A stretch of DNA of 64,000 bases, taken from positions 111,117,777-111,181,776 of the forward strand of contig CATIUR010000005.1 in the NCBI GenBank assembly GCA_949592205.1, given 5' to 3'. The notes below the pieces were generated by a model that was not told the DNA's origin, made no database searches, and saw nothing but the letters and a program-made list of their open reading frames with translations. Source of the stretch: Helichrysum umbraculigerum (taxonomy: Eukaryota; Streptophyta; Magnoliopsida; Asterales; Asteraceae). Position numbers and translations under genes: made by a program. This document shows positions 47,447 to 58,041 of the stretch, piece after piece. The stretch's first letter is position 1. Every line of letters begins with the position of its first letter.

Positions 47447-50400
47447 TTAGCTCGATTGCACGGTTGGTGCGTTGTCAGGGAAGAGATGTGGGTATTTCAG
47501 TCGCATTTGGTCTTCCCGTTCCCAAGTGAATTCCGGACCGCGCCGCGAATTCCACCTGACTTTTACGATGGGAATACGACTCTGTTTTAGTTGTTTGACC
47601 TCACGGTCCATGATTTCCATAGGTTCCTCGACAAAATGAAGTTTATCATCGATGTGAATTTCGTCGAGCGGTATAATCAGTGTCTCGTCAGACAGACATT
47701 TCTTCAGATTAGAAATGTGGAATGTGTTGTGAACGCTGCTAAGTTCAGCAGGAAGTTGCAGGCGGTATGCCACTGGACCAATCTTTTCAAGGATTTCGAA
47801 TGGCCCGATGTATCTAGGGTTTAGTTTGCCTCGTTTTCCGAATCGAATGACACCTTTCCACGGTGCCACTTTGAGAAGTACCTTGTCCCCTACTTGGAAC
47901 TCAAGGTGTTTGCGTCTCACGTCAGCATAGCTTTTCTGACGATCACGTGCGGCTTTTAGTCGGTTTTGTATGCTGATGATCTTTTCAGTTGTTTCATGTA
48001 TGATTTCTGGACCGGTGAGTTGTGTATCCCCCACCTCAGTCCAACAGATAGGTGACCGGCACTTACGACCGTACAGTGCCTCGAAGGGTGCAGCCTTTAT
48101 GCTGGTGTGGTAACTGTTGTTGTATGAGAACTCGCACAATGGTAAGTGATTTTCCCAGTTTTTACCGAAGTCAACTACGCAGGCTCGTAGCATGTCTTCC
48201 AGTGTTTGTATGGTTCGTTCGCTCTGGCCATCGGTTTGAGGATGGTAAGCCGTACTCATATCCAGACGAGTACCAAGAGATTTTTGCAGTGATTGCCAGA
48301 AGCGAGAAGTAAACCGAGCATCCCGGTCGGAGATGATTGAGATGGGCACGCCGTGTCTTGACACGATTTCTTTCAGGTAGATTCGTGTCAAACGTTCCAT
48401 CTTGTCAGTTTCTTTGATGGCTAGGAAATGAGCAGATTTAGTGAGTCGATCAACGATCACCCAAATGGTATCGCAACCGTTAGAAGTTTTTGGGAGTTTA
48501 GTAATGAAATCCATGGTGATCTGCTCCCATTTCCATTGTGGTATTTCAGGTTGTTGTAGCAAACCGGAAGGTTTCTGGTGTTCAGCTTTAACTTTAGAAC
48601 AAGTGAGACACTTGCCAACATAGGTTGCAATGTCAGCTTTCATGTTGGGCCACCAGTACATTTCCTTGATGCCGTGATACATTTTGTCGGCACCGGGGTG
48701 TATAGAGTATTTAGACTTGTGAGCTTCATTCATCACCAAGTCTCGAAGGTTCCCAAAACTTGGTAACCAGATTCGATTCGAGAAGTATTTGGCCCCGTTA
48801 GGTTTGGTTTCAAATTGTTTGTCCATGCCCCGCAAGGCCTCGTTTATCGAGTTCTCTGGTTTGAGTGCTTCGAGTTGAGCGGTGAGAGCTTGATTGATGA
48901 GATCGTTGTGAATGGTCATACCGAGAGCTCGAACTCGAAGTGGTTTCACTCGTTCTTTTCGGCTTAAGGCATCGGCGACAACATTCGCCTTGCCCGGATG
49001 ATAGCGAATCTCGCAGTCGTAATCAGTAAGCAACTCGACCCATCGGCGTTGCCTCATGTTGAGATCCTTTTGATCGAAGATATGTTGGAGACTTTTATGG
49101 TCAGTAAAGATTGTACACTTGGTACCGTATAGATAGTGTCTCCAGATTTTCAGAGCGAAAACAACAGCCCCCAACTCTAGGTCATGAGTTGTGTAATTCT
49201 TTTCGTGGACCTTGAGTTGTCGAGAGGCGTAAGCGATGACCTTGTCTCGTTGCATCAATACGCAACCAAGACCTTGGTGCGAAGCATCACAGTATACCAC
49301 GAAGTCATCGTTGCCTTCGGGTAAGGATAAGATAGGTGCACTGCAGAGTTTCTGTTTTAGTAGCTGGAAAGCTGACTCCTGTTTGTCAGTCCAATCGAAC
49401 TTCTTTTCTTTTTGAGTCAGTGCAGTGAGAGGTAGGGCTATTTTCGAAAAGTTCTCAATGAATCGCCTGTAGTACCCGGCGAGTCCTAAGAATTGGCGTA
49501 CCTCGGTCGGGGTTGTAGGAGCTTGCCAACCCTTGATAGCCTCGATTTTTGAAGGATCAACATGAATCCCTTGATTGTCAATGACGTGTCCAAGGAATTG
49601 AACGGTTTTCATCCAGAACTCACACTTAGAGAATTTGGCGTACAACTCTTCGTGTTTGAGCAGCTCTAGGATGGTTGTCAGGTGTTGCGCGTGTTCATGT
49701 TCAGTGCGCGAGTAAATCAAGATATCATCGATAAATACGATAACAAACTTGTCAAGGTAAGGTTTGCACACCCGATTCATAAGATCCATGAATAATGCCG
49801 GTGCGTTGGTTAAGCCGAATGGCATCACTTGGAATTCATAATGCCCGTAGCGAGTTCGGAAAGCTGTTTTAGGAATATCTTCATCACGAACTCGGAGTTG
49901 GTGATAACCTGACCGTAGATCGATTTTTGAATAAACACTCGATCCCTGGAGTTGGTCAAACAGGTCATCAATGCGAGGAAGTGGGTAACGGTTCTTGACA
50001 GTTAATTTGTTGAGTTCACGGTAGTCGATGCACATGCGGAAAGAACCGTCTTTCTTTTTCACAAACAGGACCGGAGCTCCCCAAGGTGAGGAACTTGGTC
50101 GAATGAATCCCTTGTCCAGGAGTTCCTGTAATTGAGTAGACAACTCCTGAAGTTCGGATGGGGCTAGTCGGTAAGGGGCTCGTGCCACGGGTGCTGCACC
50201 GGGCACAAGGTCAATAGAAAATTCGACTTGTCTAGGTGGCGGAAGGCCAGGCAAGTCTTCAGGAAAGACTTCTGGGAAGTCTCGAACGATAGGCACATCC
50301 TCAAGTCGCTTTCCCACCGACTTTTTCTCCATAACGTGTGCGAGGATTGCCTGGTACCCTTTCCTCAAGTATTTTCGGGTTTTCATGCAAGAAATGATAT

Positions 50401-51865
50401 TTATTCTCGTCCCACCGGTCTCCCCTTGTATGCTCAAAGTTCCACCGGTGACGAGAGGAATGCGTACAATTTTCTCGAAACAAACGATTTCGGCTCGGTG
50501 CTTGGATAACCAATCCATACCGACGATGATGTCAAAGCTGCCGATTTCGACAGGTATCAAGTCAATGGGAAAGAGCTCGTTAGCTAAGTTCAGAGTGCAA
50601 TTAGGTATCACACTGTCGGCCTCAATAAGTTTTCCGTTTGCCAATTCTACAGTGTACTTAGAATCTAAGGCAATAGGTGTAGTGTCAAGTAGTGGATAAA
50701 ATTCGTCGGAAATAAAGCTCTTATCAGCACCAGTATCGAATAATACAGAAGCAGTCAAGTTGTTGAGAAGGAACGTACCCGTGACCACATTCGGGTCTTG
50801 ACGGGCTTCCCCAGATTTCAGCACAAAAGCTCTTCCTCGAGCATTGTTGTTGTTCCTGTTGTTGTTGTTGTTGTTGTTCAATTTCGGGCAGTCTTTCTTG
50901 AAATGCCCCGTCCCGTTGCACCCGTAACAAGTTTTTGGTGCAGGGGAGTTGATGTCAGTGGTGTTGGATCTACAGTCCCTTGCCACGTGTCCAAATCTCT
51001 TACACTTGCTACAGGGACAAGAACCATGGTGGTGTCGTTGGCACTTGGAGCAATAGGGTTTGGTTCCCTTATACGCCCCCTTGTCATCAGTACCGGAGGT
51101 ATAGGCTTTAATGGTTTCAGGTTTCTTGTTTTGGTGGTTGTTGTGGTTGTCGGACCATTTTCTTTTGTTGCTGTTGGAGGTTGGAGTGGGTGGTTCTGGG
51201 TCCTCGTTCATGGCTAGAAGTTCATGGGCTAACCGAATGGCACCATGAAGAGTGGTTTGTTTTGACGAGGCGACATTCCCCCGGACAGGTTCCGGGAGGC
51301 CGCGGATGTATTTCTTGATCTTTTCGGGTTCAGTACCCGCCATAGTTGGGCGAAGGACGGTGAGTTGTTGGAATCTGGTGGTGTATCCAACGATGTCAGT
51401 TCCTTGTACTTTCAAGTTCCAGAACTTTTCGTCCAGTTTGTAGAGTTGTTCGGCCGGGCAATACTCATCAGTGAGCATTTTCTTCAGATCCTCCCAAGGG
51501 AGTAGATAAGCTGTATCAATACCCACAGACTGGGTATAGGAATTCCACCACGAGAGGGCACCATCCTCGAGGGTGCAGGTGGAGAATTTGACTTTGTCGT
51601 CCTCCGCACATTTGCTGATGCGGAAGACGGATTCCATCTTTTCAAACCATCTAATAAGTCCGATGGCTCCTTCGATCCCCTTGAAGCTCAAGGGTTTGCA
51701 GTTTTGAAAATCCTTGTATGAACAAGGCTTAGCAGCAGAAGTTTCAGCGGCATCGCTGTTTCTTGTGGAACCAGGTGGAGTGTTCCGAGCTAAGGCTTCA
51801 GTAACCGCCTGGGTTATGAGTGAAGTGATCTGAGCATCCGTGTAAGGTCTTGTCTTTGGCGGCAT
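47447..51865 (-). CDS. Gag-pol polyprotein of element II, intact, with chromodomain
   Basis: A single frame of 1472 codons encodes everything needed for retrotransposition. Order: gag/capsid domain (about residues 45-225); two CCHC knuckles (CSKCKRFGHVARDC, CYGCNGTGHFKKDC, about 285-330); an Asn-rich linker; aspartic protease with DTGADKSFIS near 376; reverse transcriptase with FIDD near 712; RNase H starting near YCDASHQGLG (about 857); integrase with an HHCC zinc finger (about 1050-1086) and a DDE core (ISDRDARFTS and a later Glu); and a C-terminal chromodomain (about 1410-1460, VKVRWNSRRGPEFTWERED). The chromodomain, which in this clade directs integration to particular chromatin, and the single ORF mark a Tekay/Del-type chromovirus. 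There are no stops, frameshifts or lost catalytic residues. The start is the first ATG after the leader, at the same distance from the upstream ORF as in element I. Confidence 0.97.
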   Translation of the reverse strand: MPPKTRPYTDAQITSLITQAVTEALARNTPPGSTRNSDAAETSAAKPCSYKDFQNCKPLSFKGIEGAIGLIRWFEKMESVFRISKCAEDDKVKFSTCTLEDGALSWWNSYTQSVGIDTAYLLPWEDLKKMLTDEYCPAEQLYKLDEKFWNLKVQGTDIVGYTTRFQQLTVLRPTMAGTEPEKIKKYIRGLPEPVRGNVASSKQTTLHGAIRLAHELLAMNEDPEPPTPTSNSNKRKWSDNHNNHQNKKPETIKAYTSGTDDKGAYKGTKPYCSKCQRHHHGSCPCSKCKRFGHVARDCRSNTTDINSPAPKTCYGCNGTGHFKKDCPKLNNNNNNNRNNNNARGRAFVLKSGEARQDPNVVTGTFLLNNLTASVLFDTGADKSFISDEFYPLLDTTPIALDSKYTVELANGKLIEADSVIPNCTLNLANELFPIDLIPVEIGSFDIIVGMDWLSKHRAEIVCFEKIVRIPLVTGGTLSIQGETGGTRINIISCMKTRKYLRKGYQAILAHVMEKKSVGKRLEDVPIVRDFPEVFPEDLPGLPPPRQVEFSIDLVPGAAPVARAPYRLAPSELQELSTQLQELLDKGFIRPSSSPWGAPVLFVKKKDGSFRMCIDYRELNKLTVKNRYPLPRIDDLFDQLQGSSVYSKIDLRSGYHQLRVRDEDIPKTAFRTRYGHYEFQVMPFGLTNAPALFMDLMNRVCKPYLDKFVIVFIDDILIYSRTEHEHAQHLTTILELLKHEELYAKFSKCEFWMKTVQFLGHVIDNQGIHVDPSKIEAIKGWQAPTTPTEVRQFLGLAGYYRRFIENFSKIALPLTALTQKEKKFDWTDKQESAFQLLKQKLCSAPILSLPEGNDDFVVYCDASHQGLGCVLMQRDKVIAYASRQLKVHEKNYTTHDLELGAVVFALKIWRHYLYGTKCTIFTDHKSLQHIFDQKDLNMRQRRWVELLTDYDCEIRYHPGKANVVADALSRKERVKPLRVRALGMTIHNDLINQALTAQLEALKPENSINEALRGMDKQFETKPNGAKYFSNRIWLPSFGNLRDLVMNEAHKSKYSIHPGADKMYHGIKEMYWWPNMKADIATYVGKCLTCSKVKAEHQKPSGLLQQPEIPQWKWEQITMDFITKLPKTSNGCDTIWVIVDRLTKSAHFLAIKETDKMERLTRIYLKEIVSRHGVPISIISDRDARFTSRFWQSLQKSLGTRLDMSTAYHPQTDGQSERTIQTLEDMLRACVVDFGKNWENHLPLCEFSYNNSYHTSIKAAPFEALYGRKCRSPICWTEVGDTQLTGPEIIHETTEKIISIQNRLKAARDRQKSYADVRRKHLEFQVGDKVLLKVAPWKGVIRFGKRGKLNPRYIGPFEILEKIGPVAYRLQLPAELSSVHNTFHISNLKKCLSDETLIIPLDEIHIDDKLHFVEEPMEIMDREVKQLKQSRIPIVKVRWNSRRGPEFTWEREDQMRLKYPHLFPDNAPTVQSS

Positions 51866-52159
51866 GACTCTTCAATAAAAGAAATGAAGATACGTGAGAT
51901 TTTGCAAGAAAGTTGTATGTATTTCAGATGTACATGTATAAAGATGGTAATACATCACATCAATATGAAAAAGAATTATGGCAATTAATATGAGTTGAAC
52001 AACAAGAAATATTTGATAGATGATACGAGTTCAAAGGTTACATCCTACAGATGTATTACAAAAGATGTCGGGAATTGTTACATCCGACTGAAACGTAGAG
52101 TAGTGCTTAGATAGTTACTAGATTACAAGATAGATTACAAGACAAAGGCTACACTAGTC

Positions 52160-52645
52160 TTAACGTAGGTTAATCTGCTCCATCATCGTGACAAGACGGT
52201 CCACAGTGTTTGCAAGCCTGCTAGCTTGTCGGGCGTTGTCTTCTGCTAGCGCTAGTCGTTGGGTTAGTCCACGCGCATACTCTTCTGCCTCAAGTGAGCG
52301 CTGCACATATTCATCCATCCTTTGTTGCAGAAGGGCATTTTCTACCCTTATTTCTATAATTTGGTTGCGAAGGATATCCATGTTGTTGTTTGTGGTTTCT
52401 AGGTCGTCGGAGACTTCTTCTATGCGTTCGAGGGATGTAAGTCTCCAGTTTTCGTTTGTTTCCTGCAACGCGACATCCATGGTGCGAAGTCGTTGCTCGT
52501 GTTGGTTCACCCTAGCGGCTAAGGCCGGCAAGGTAGAGTGAGTAGAGTACGGGCCAGCTCGAGGCAACCTAGCGTTCCTCCTTGCTACCCTTGGGTTCTG
52601 CGACCCGGATTGAGAACGAGGTGAATTGGATGGGATGTTTGCCAT
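52160..52645 (-). CDS. Coiled-coil ORF upstream of gag, element II
   Basis: 161 codons lie between the PBS and gag, ending 294 bases before the gag ATG (303 in element I). The N-terminal 35 residues are basic and Ser/Asn-rich. From about residue 45 onward the sequence is heptad-like and Glu/Gln/Leu/Arg-rich, with a probable long coiled coil. The C-terminal 55 residues align with those of the element I ORF, including EAEEYAR, RLALAEDNARQ, TVDRLVT and the final INLR. Because element II is young and otherwise intact, this ORF is likely expressed. I cannot name a function: no enzyme motif, signal peptide or membrane segment is visible. Confidence 0.65.
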   Translation of the reverse strand: MANIPSNSPRSQSGSQNPRVARRNARLPRAGPYSTHSTLPALAARVNQHEQRLRTMDVALQETNENWRLTSLERIEEVSDDLETTNNNMDILRNQIIEIRVENALLQQRMDEYVQRSLEAEEYARGLTQRLALAEDNARQASRLANTVDRLVTMMEQINLR

Positions 52646-52950
52646 TTCTGAGACAAAGCGTTAGTAAGATGGGGCTAATATATATACATATATCATATCC
52701 AGCCTAGTGTCTAGCACGTATCAAGTAATGGTCCGGTTCTCTCGTAGTCAGAGTCAACTAACGTATCCCCGTTCAACATAATCATTTCAGATCTTACATC
52801 GTCTTTCCTTAATTGTACATAGTTGATCATGCTATGTTAAATTAAAGTCGTATGATGTAATTCCTGAACCAATCATGCCTAGTAAGGAAATACTGCCTAA
52901 TGGTCATAGTCTAGGCCCACTAAATGCAACCTAGTTCACTATAACCTTAG
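52646..52950 (-). other. Leader between PBS and the upstream ORF of element II
   Basis: Untranslated and strongly similar to the equivalent leaders of element I (3250-3542) and element D (21590-21824): shared blocks include GTGTCTAGCAC, TGCTATGTTAAATTAAA, ATGATG(T/A)AATTCCTGAACCAAT and AACCTAGTTC(A/G)CTATAACC. Such conservation suggests cis-acting packaging or translation signals. Confidence 0.7.
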
Positions 52951-52962
52951 GCTCTGATACCA
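52951..52962 (-). other. Primer-binding site of element II (tRNA-iMet)
   Basis: TGGTATCAGAGC on the minus strand, three bases inside the 5' LTR edge at 52966. Confidence 0.95.
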
Positions 52963-52965
52963 ATC

Positions 52966-55250
52966 TGTAACACCCCCAAATTTAACGAGTTGCGGAAGCA
53001 TACTTTGGGTGTTACTAATCAATATACAAAGCACAAGATATATAGCAAACGACCTCTAAATGAGACGTTTGTAAAATAGATACATTTCATAATTTGAATC
53101 GTTTGAAAACCGTAGGTTTTCGTACACAAAAAATGTAGTTTCCTAGAGTCCGCGCGTATAGCGGAAGATTCTATTACATAATCATAGTTACAAAAGATAA
53201 TGCCAAAGAATCTTCGTTAAATGCAGTTTGTAAATCATGCGACTCTAGCTAGCAATCCTGGAGTGAACCTATTCCGTAAGTGTACCTGAGATACAAAGCT
53301 AGAAAGTGTCAACCAAAAAGGTTGGTGAATCTCACAGGTTTAGTAATAAGTAAATGTTATGAACCACAAGTATGTACCCGTATTGCTATCAAGCAATGTA
53401 AGTTAATCAGTATATCAGTACAGTGCCATGAGCTCATAAGTTGAAGCTTAACAGTGTAGTGTGAAATAAATCACGTACCCCCGTGAGTGCTATCCGCACA
53501 CTCATATGTAACAAATACTAATATGTCTGTTTCTACGTGTAAATCAGTACGTGGTGGCGCTACCACCCCAGACAGGGATTGTCAGTCCCAAATGGATCCA
53601 TTTACTAGTACTCGCGCTTAAGACCATAACTAACAACTTACGATAAGGAGGCTTTCAGTGGATAAAAGTAACTCATGCGTTTGTTTGTAATCAGTAATGT
53701 TTTCAGTAATGTTTTCAGTTCAGTACATTGTGTTCATGCGTAAAACAGTTGCTAAGTATCTCACCCCAAAGTATAAAACAGTAAAAGTGGGGCCGTAAGA
53801 CTCACCTGAGTCGAGCAGTGGTAATTAGCAAGTAGTAGTAAATCAAGTAGGTTCTCCGAACCCGTAACCTTCTAGTGCCTAAACACGTAAGGTTAAGTAA
53901 GTAGATGTCTCGCAAGACCATCTAGGCTAGTTGTTCATACAACCCGTTGTGTTTAAATGTTGGTTTGTTCGCGTTCGTATCAAAGTATACGGCCCGTTGG
54001 TGATTTGTTATAATTAAAGTTTGTCATTTATAACGCAATTTAGAGTAATTGTAATAGGAAAGTATGTTTTATTATGTTTGTTAGGTCGTATCGTATAAGG
54101 ATTTGAGGTTGTAAAAGTTCGACACTTAGTGAAAATGTGAGTTTTCAAAGTTCTGTTTTGTGCGACGTAGCATGCGACGTAGGCATGCGACGTAAGGTGC
54201 GACGTAGGGTGCGACGTAGGCATGTACGTCGCATGATGCGACCTTCGCAAATCAATGCGACGTAGGGGCTGGCGTCGCTAGGCGCGACGTCGCAACTTAA
54301 TGCGACGTAGTGACGGACGTCGCACAATGCGACGTCACGAAGGGTTGTGCGACGTAGAGGCCAACGTCGCATGAATCTGGGTCCAAAAGCGACGTAGCGG
54401 TCTGTTGGCCGGAAAATGTGCCGAAAACGAGTTTTCCGGTTTCCGTTCGATCCAAATCTTTTACCCAACCCTTATATGAACATATTTAGCCATTATAAAC
54501 TATAAAAACGTAAAAATGAGTAAAAACGGAGAGTTGTCGGGATTTGTCGGAAACTTACAAAGTGTCGGATCGAAAATCCGGAAAGATAGGAATGTAGATC
54601 GGGTAGTGGTGAACGTTTTCTTCCAAAGGGAGGCTATGATCCGAGTGCGTTTAATATGTTTATTTGTTGATTTTTGTGGATATTTGAAGATGGTGGTGAT
54701 TAGAGAAAAGAAAAGAGAGAGAAAGGAGAAAGAGAGTGAGTGGGAGATTATGAGAAGAAAGGAAAGGGAGGTGGGGGTTTTACCTCCACTTTTCAGTCCC
54801 CGCTCCCCGTGCGGTGTTCGTTTGCTCCGTCGTTTAAACGTTAAATATCCATTTTACTCGTTTAATTATTTTTATAAAATTACAATCTTGTTAAATAATT
54901 TATTTAAATTATTTCCTTAAATCTTTAATAGTTTAACTTAAATTTAATTACTTTTGTTTCTAAATCGTGTACGTTTTAATCGAGTAGTACAAGTCAGTTA
55001 ATAACCATTATAGAATAGTATTTCGGTCATAATTGCGTTATTTTATTTTATAAACACTTGTTCACCAACGTCCGTATTAATCGATTAGAATTTCATTCTA
55101 TTTAAGTTGCGTACGATTTAATCAAATCGCAAAGTTGTATATATTAACCAACATATAATCTGATACATAAATTAGCCTAACACAGAACTAATTACATGTA
55201 TTAACAAAGAGTTAGGCGCTAATACTAGCCCTAATTTGGCGGTTGTTACA
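52966..55250 (-). repeat. 5' LTR of element II (2285 bp)
   Basis: Same as 45142-47413 except for one substitution and an extra 13-bp unit (GCATGCGACGTAG) in the cassette at 54162-54397. It is followed by the TSD copy GTTTG at 55251-55255. It should act as the promoter of element II; no strong TATA box is seen, though CATATAAGGG near 54470-54481 on the minus strand is conserved in the outer LTR. Confidence 0.95.
54162..54397. repeat. GCGACGTAG cassette in the 5' LTR of element II
   Basis: Same cassette as at 46338-46560, with one additional 13-bp unit near its left end. Confidence 0.85.
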
Positions 55251-55629
55251 GTTTGATATACCAAGAATCATTGTTTCATCTGATCGCTGAAGATAGTAGG
55301 AATCACTGCTATTTATCTAATCGCTAAAAGATAATAGGTTTGATATACCAAGAATCACTGCCTTATCTGATTGCCTCATCTGATTGCTGAAGATAGTAGG
55401 TTTAAAACTTGTAATAGATTAGATTTATGGTAACTGAAATTATCTGTCATTTATATTTTGCAGTTCAATAATATCTGATCTTTTGAGAAAACCAAAGTGC
55501 AAAACTCAGATCATATCAAAAGAATCCAAAAAGATAAATGAATGGATCACAAGTACAAGTCACTGAATGTTTAAAATCTTAAAAACTTTTTCAGCAACAA
55601 TTTTGTCTAGGGAGCTTCGATCACAATCA

Positions 55630-55642
55630 TTTAGGGGGAGAT
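55630..55642 (+). other. Polypurine tract of the copia element
   Basis: TTTAGGGGGAGAT directly precedes the LTR start TGTTGAGTC at 55643. This GGGGGAGAT-TG arrangement is typical of plant copia elements. Confidence 0.7.
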
Positions 55643-56644
55643 TGTTGAGTCACTGGTCGCTGACCATGTTGAGTCGCTGGTCGCTGACCAACTCAACTTA
55701 ACACTACTCGATGAAGAAATGGATTGTATCAAAGCTGCTGTTGCTGAAGATTAGTTTCGCTGATCATCGTTCATTCTGCTCTCAAGGAATTGATATGCTG
55801 AGGAAGATTAAAGCTCAACTTAGTGTGTCGCTGATCTTGACAGCGAGAGCTTTACATCTTCAAATCAATAAAGGCAAAAGTCACTGCCAAAATAACAGCT
55901 AGTCACTGAAGATCTCTAGTTCAAGTCATTCTACAAGAGCATGTTAGCTCGCAGTGAGTGAGGAGGATTACTGCATCTTCAGGGACTATTCAATAAAGCC
56001 TCTCAATCATCAAGTACAGAAAGTACTGAACTTATCTATACATCAGCAAGAGTGTTCCAACTTGAAGTATGTCCGAAAGATTATGTGGCAGCGAATGATT
56101 GGTTTTAAGGTAACGAGATATTTGCGGTAACAGAATTGGGACCCGCAGAATGTCGGTTCATCAGAGATCAAGCCAATCAAGCAGCGACACGTGTCATTCC
56201 AAGATCCTATCTTATAGGAGATATTTTAGGAACTCTTGTAGTATAAATAGTCCAGTGTTTTGTACTGTAGAGGCTAGTCGTTCAATCGTACTTATCACTT
56301 GTGTGTCAGTGATCAGTTTGTCTAGAGTTTGTATTGTCGATCCAGCGAGAGAACAGTTAGCGTGTTTGTCCACTGCTGTTCTTCTCAATCTGTAATAGAT
56401 TAGCTAAGTGTTTGAACTGGATTAACTTTGGTTAATCCATTCCGCATTCAACACTTGTGAATTTTATGATCAATATAATTCACCATTTAAGCTACTATTA
56501 CTTATTTACTTTGATATTGTCATATATTTGAATACTCTGTCATTATCGTTCATACTCTGTTTCTGTTAATCAATTAACAACTAACCAAGTAACTTAATTA
56601 AAATCTGAATTAGTTGTTAAATTGTATTCAACCCCCCTTCTACA
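55643..56644 (+). repeat. 3' LTR of the copia element (about 1.0 kb)
   Basis: It starts TGTTGAGTC after the purine tract and ends CCCCCCTTCTACA, giving TGT...ACA ends. The C-run near the right end and an internal TATA box (56242-56250) fit a copia/Sirevirus LTR. The next bases ATTAA would be the TSD; the partner is lost with the 5' end. Confidence 0.65.
56242..56250 (+). promoter_or_regulatory. TATA box in the copia LTR
   Basis: TATAAATAG lies 600 bases into the LTR, as expected for a U3 promoter. Transcription would start near 56275. Confidence 0.6.
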
Positions 56645-57803
56645 ATTAAACTTTACACTTTGCGATTTCAAATCACTAACTGATAATGATTCCGGGACTC
56701 TCAGTGTCATATACTCGGGTCTTTTTGTGCATAATAGAAAGGTGTTCTCTTTTGCCTTTTCTTCTACCCCATCCCCTACTATATTCTTTACCTAAACCCC
56801 CACTATAGATTTTGGTATGATACTGTGTTTTTTAACTTTATTATTTTTGAAATAGTAAAATTATAATTGAATCTACTTCCTAGATGGCTAGATTGCATTT
56901 TTTTAACACCAAAAATACAAGGTAGTTGAATATGAATACAACATAACATCAACCTTTTGTCGTTGTAAATTGGTTTGCACATTGACATATATGTTTGACT
57001 CAAACAGAGATCAATGATAATCATAATACGATGTATTATTAAAATGAGTAATGTTATATAAATCTAACAATGTGAATTTACATCTACTTATCAATTTACA
57101 TTTTGACCCTAGTAATTCATTTTTTCTTCTATTTTATAGAAAGACAATCCTACAACTAACATACCCCATAATATATGTCTGTAAAATTATTGTCCACAAA
57201 CAAAAGTACGCAGTTTAAGAAAAAGTATAATACGTAGTAATTATATTGTTCCGTTCAATGAAAATCAATCTTTTCCATTTAAGTTACTATTTTTTATGAA
57301 TTGAAATTGAATGTAAACAATTAATTTAGAACGTACCAAAATAGAAATGCGAATAATCAATTTGAAAATTAAAAGACTGATTAATTAATAAAATTGATAA
57401 AAGGGATAGTGCATTTTGGATTCTTGAAAAGGATATGATGAGGTAAAAGGGGAATAAAGTGAGTGGGTAGTTGGTAATAGTAGTAGAAGTATTGATGGTG
57501 GGTCAAGTAGGAAGTAGTCAATGGTTTCATCCATTACGTCTCCATATTATTTGGTCATGATTCGTAACTTAATGCCAACAAAATTGTCTCCGCATCTTTT
57601 TTTTCTTCTTCGCTGTCAACATTTTAAGTAGGCATTCAGGACCATTTTCACCTTATCATTGCAACTAGCTAGAAAGAATGTTCCTAGTACTACTCTTTTC
57701 CTATTACTCTAATTCTAAAGGGTTAACTAACTAGCAAATTTAAAAGCTTAGATAAGGAGTCAAGATGAGTAACTAACTTAGCCAATCACCATGGACATAC
57801 AAT
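56645..57803. other. Intergenic, no gene seen
   Basis: AT-rich sequence with no coding frame of protein character and no repeat that I recognise. Confidence 0.5.
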
Positions 57804-58041
57804 TATAATTTAGAGGTGGCAATTTGAGACCATGGGTCTAGTTGGGTTTTTCTAATTTTTATAGATAGGTCTAATTGAGTAATTAAAATAAGGCTTAAGT
57901 ATATCATTATTACCTATTGGGTTATAATGACTAATAATGATATACTTAATCTTTTTTTTAATTACCCAACTAGACCCATCTATAAATATTAGAAAAACCC
58001 AACTAGACCCATGGGTCTCAAATTGCCACCTCTAAATTATA
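57804..58041. mobile_element. Foldback MITE, 238 bp
   Basis: A near-perfect hairpin with arms of about 105 bases: TATAATTTAGAGGTGGCAA at the left pairs with TTGCCACCTCTAAATTATA at the right, and ATGGGTCTAGTTGGGTTTTT is matched in the other arm. The loop is about 25 bases. The AGAGGTGGCAA terminus suggests an hAT-type MITE; the AT-rich flanks prevent a clear TSD. Confidence 0.85.

Larger units (their letters stand above)
45142..55250 (-). mobile_element. Element II: complete, young Tekay chromovirus (10.1 kb)
   Basis: A full-length autonomous Ty3/gypsy element: LTRs 45142-47413 and 52966-55250, tRNA-iMet PBS, upstream coiled-coil ORF, intact single-frame gag-pol with a C-terminal chromodomain, polypurine tract, and TSD GTTTG. 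By eye the LTRs differ only by one substitution (46078 C, 53902 T) and a 13-bp repeat-unit indel in the GCGACGTAG cassette, so it inserted very recently and may still be active. Confidence 0.97.
44260..56644 (+). mobile_element. 3' end of a copia element, probably Sirevirus, split by element II
   Basis: Two parts, 44260-45141 and 55256-56644, flank element II. The right part ends with a purine tract and a 1-kb LTR (55643-56644). The left part is a Ser/Thr-rich frame followed by several AAGGGGGAG-type purine runs. Multiple purine tracts before the 3' LTR are a described feature of Sireviruses. There is no RT or integrase and no 5' LTR, so the copy is truncated on its 5' side near 44260. Confidence 0.6.

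Noticed and set aside
50798..51217. 139-codon + strand Val-rich frame
   Set aside because: Antisense shadow of the gag zinc-knuckle and Asn-rich region of element II.
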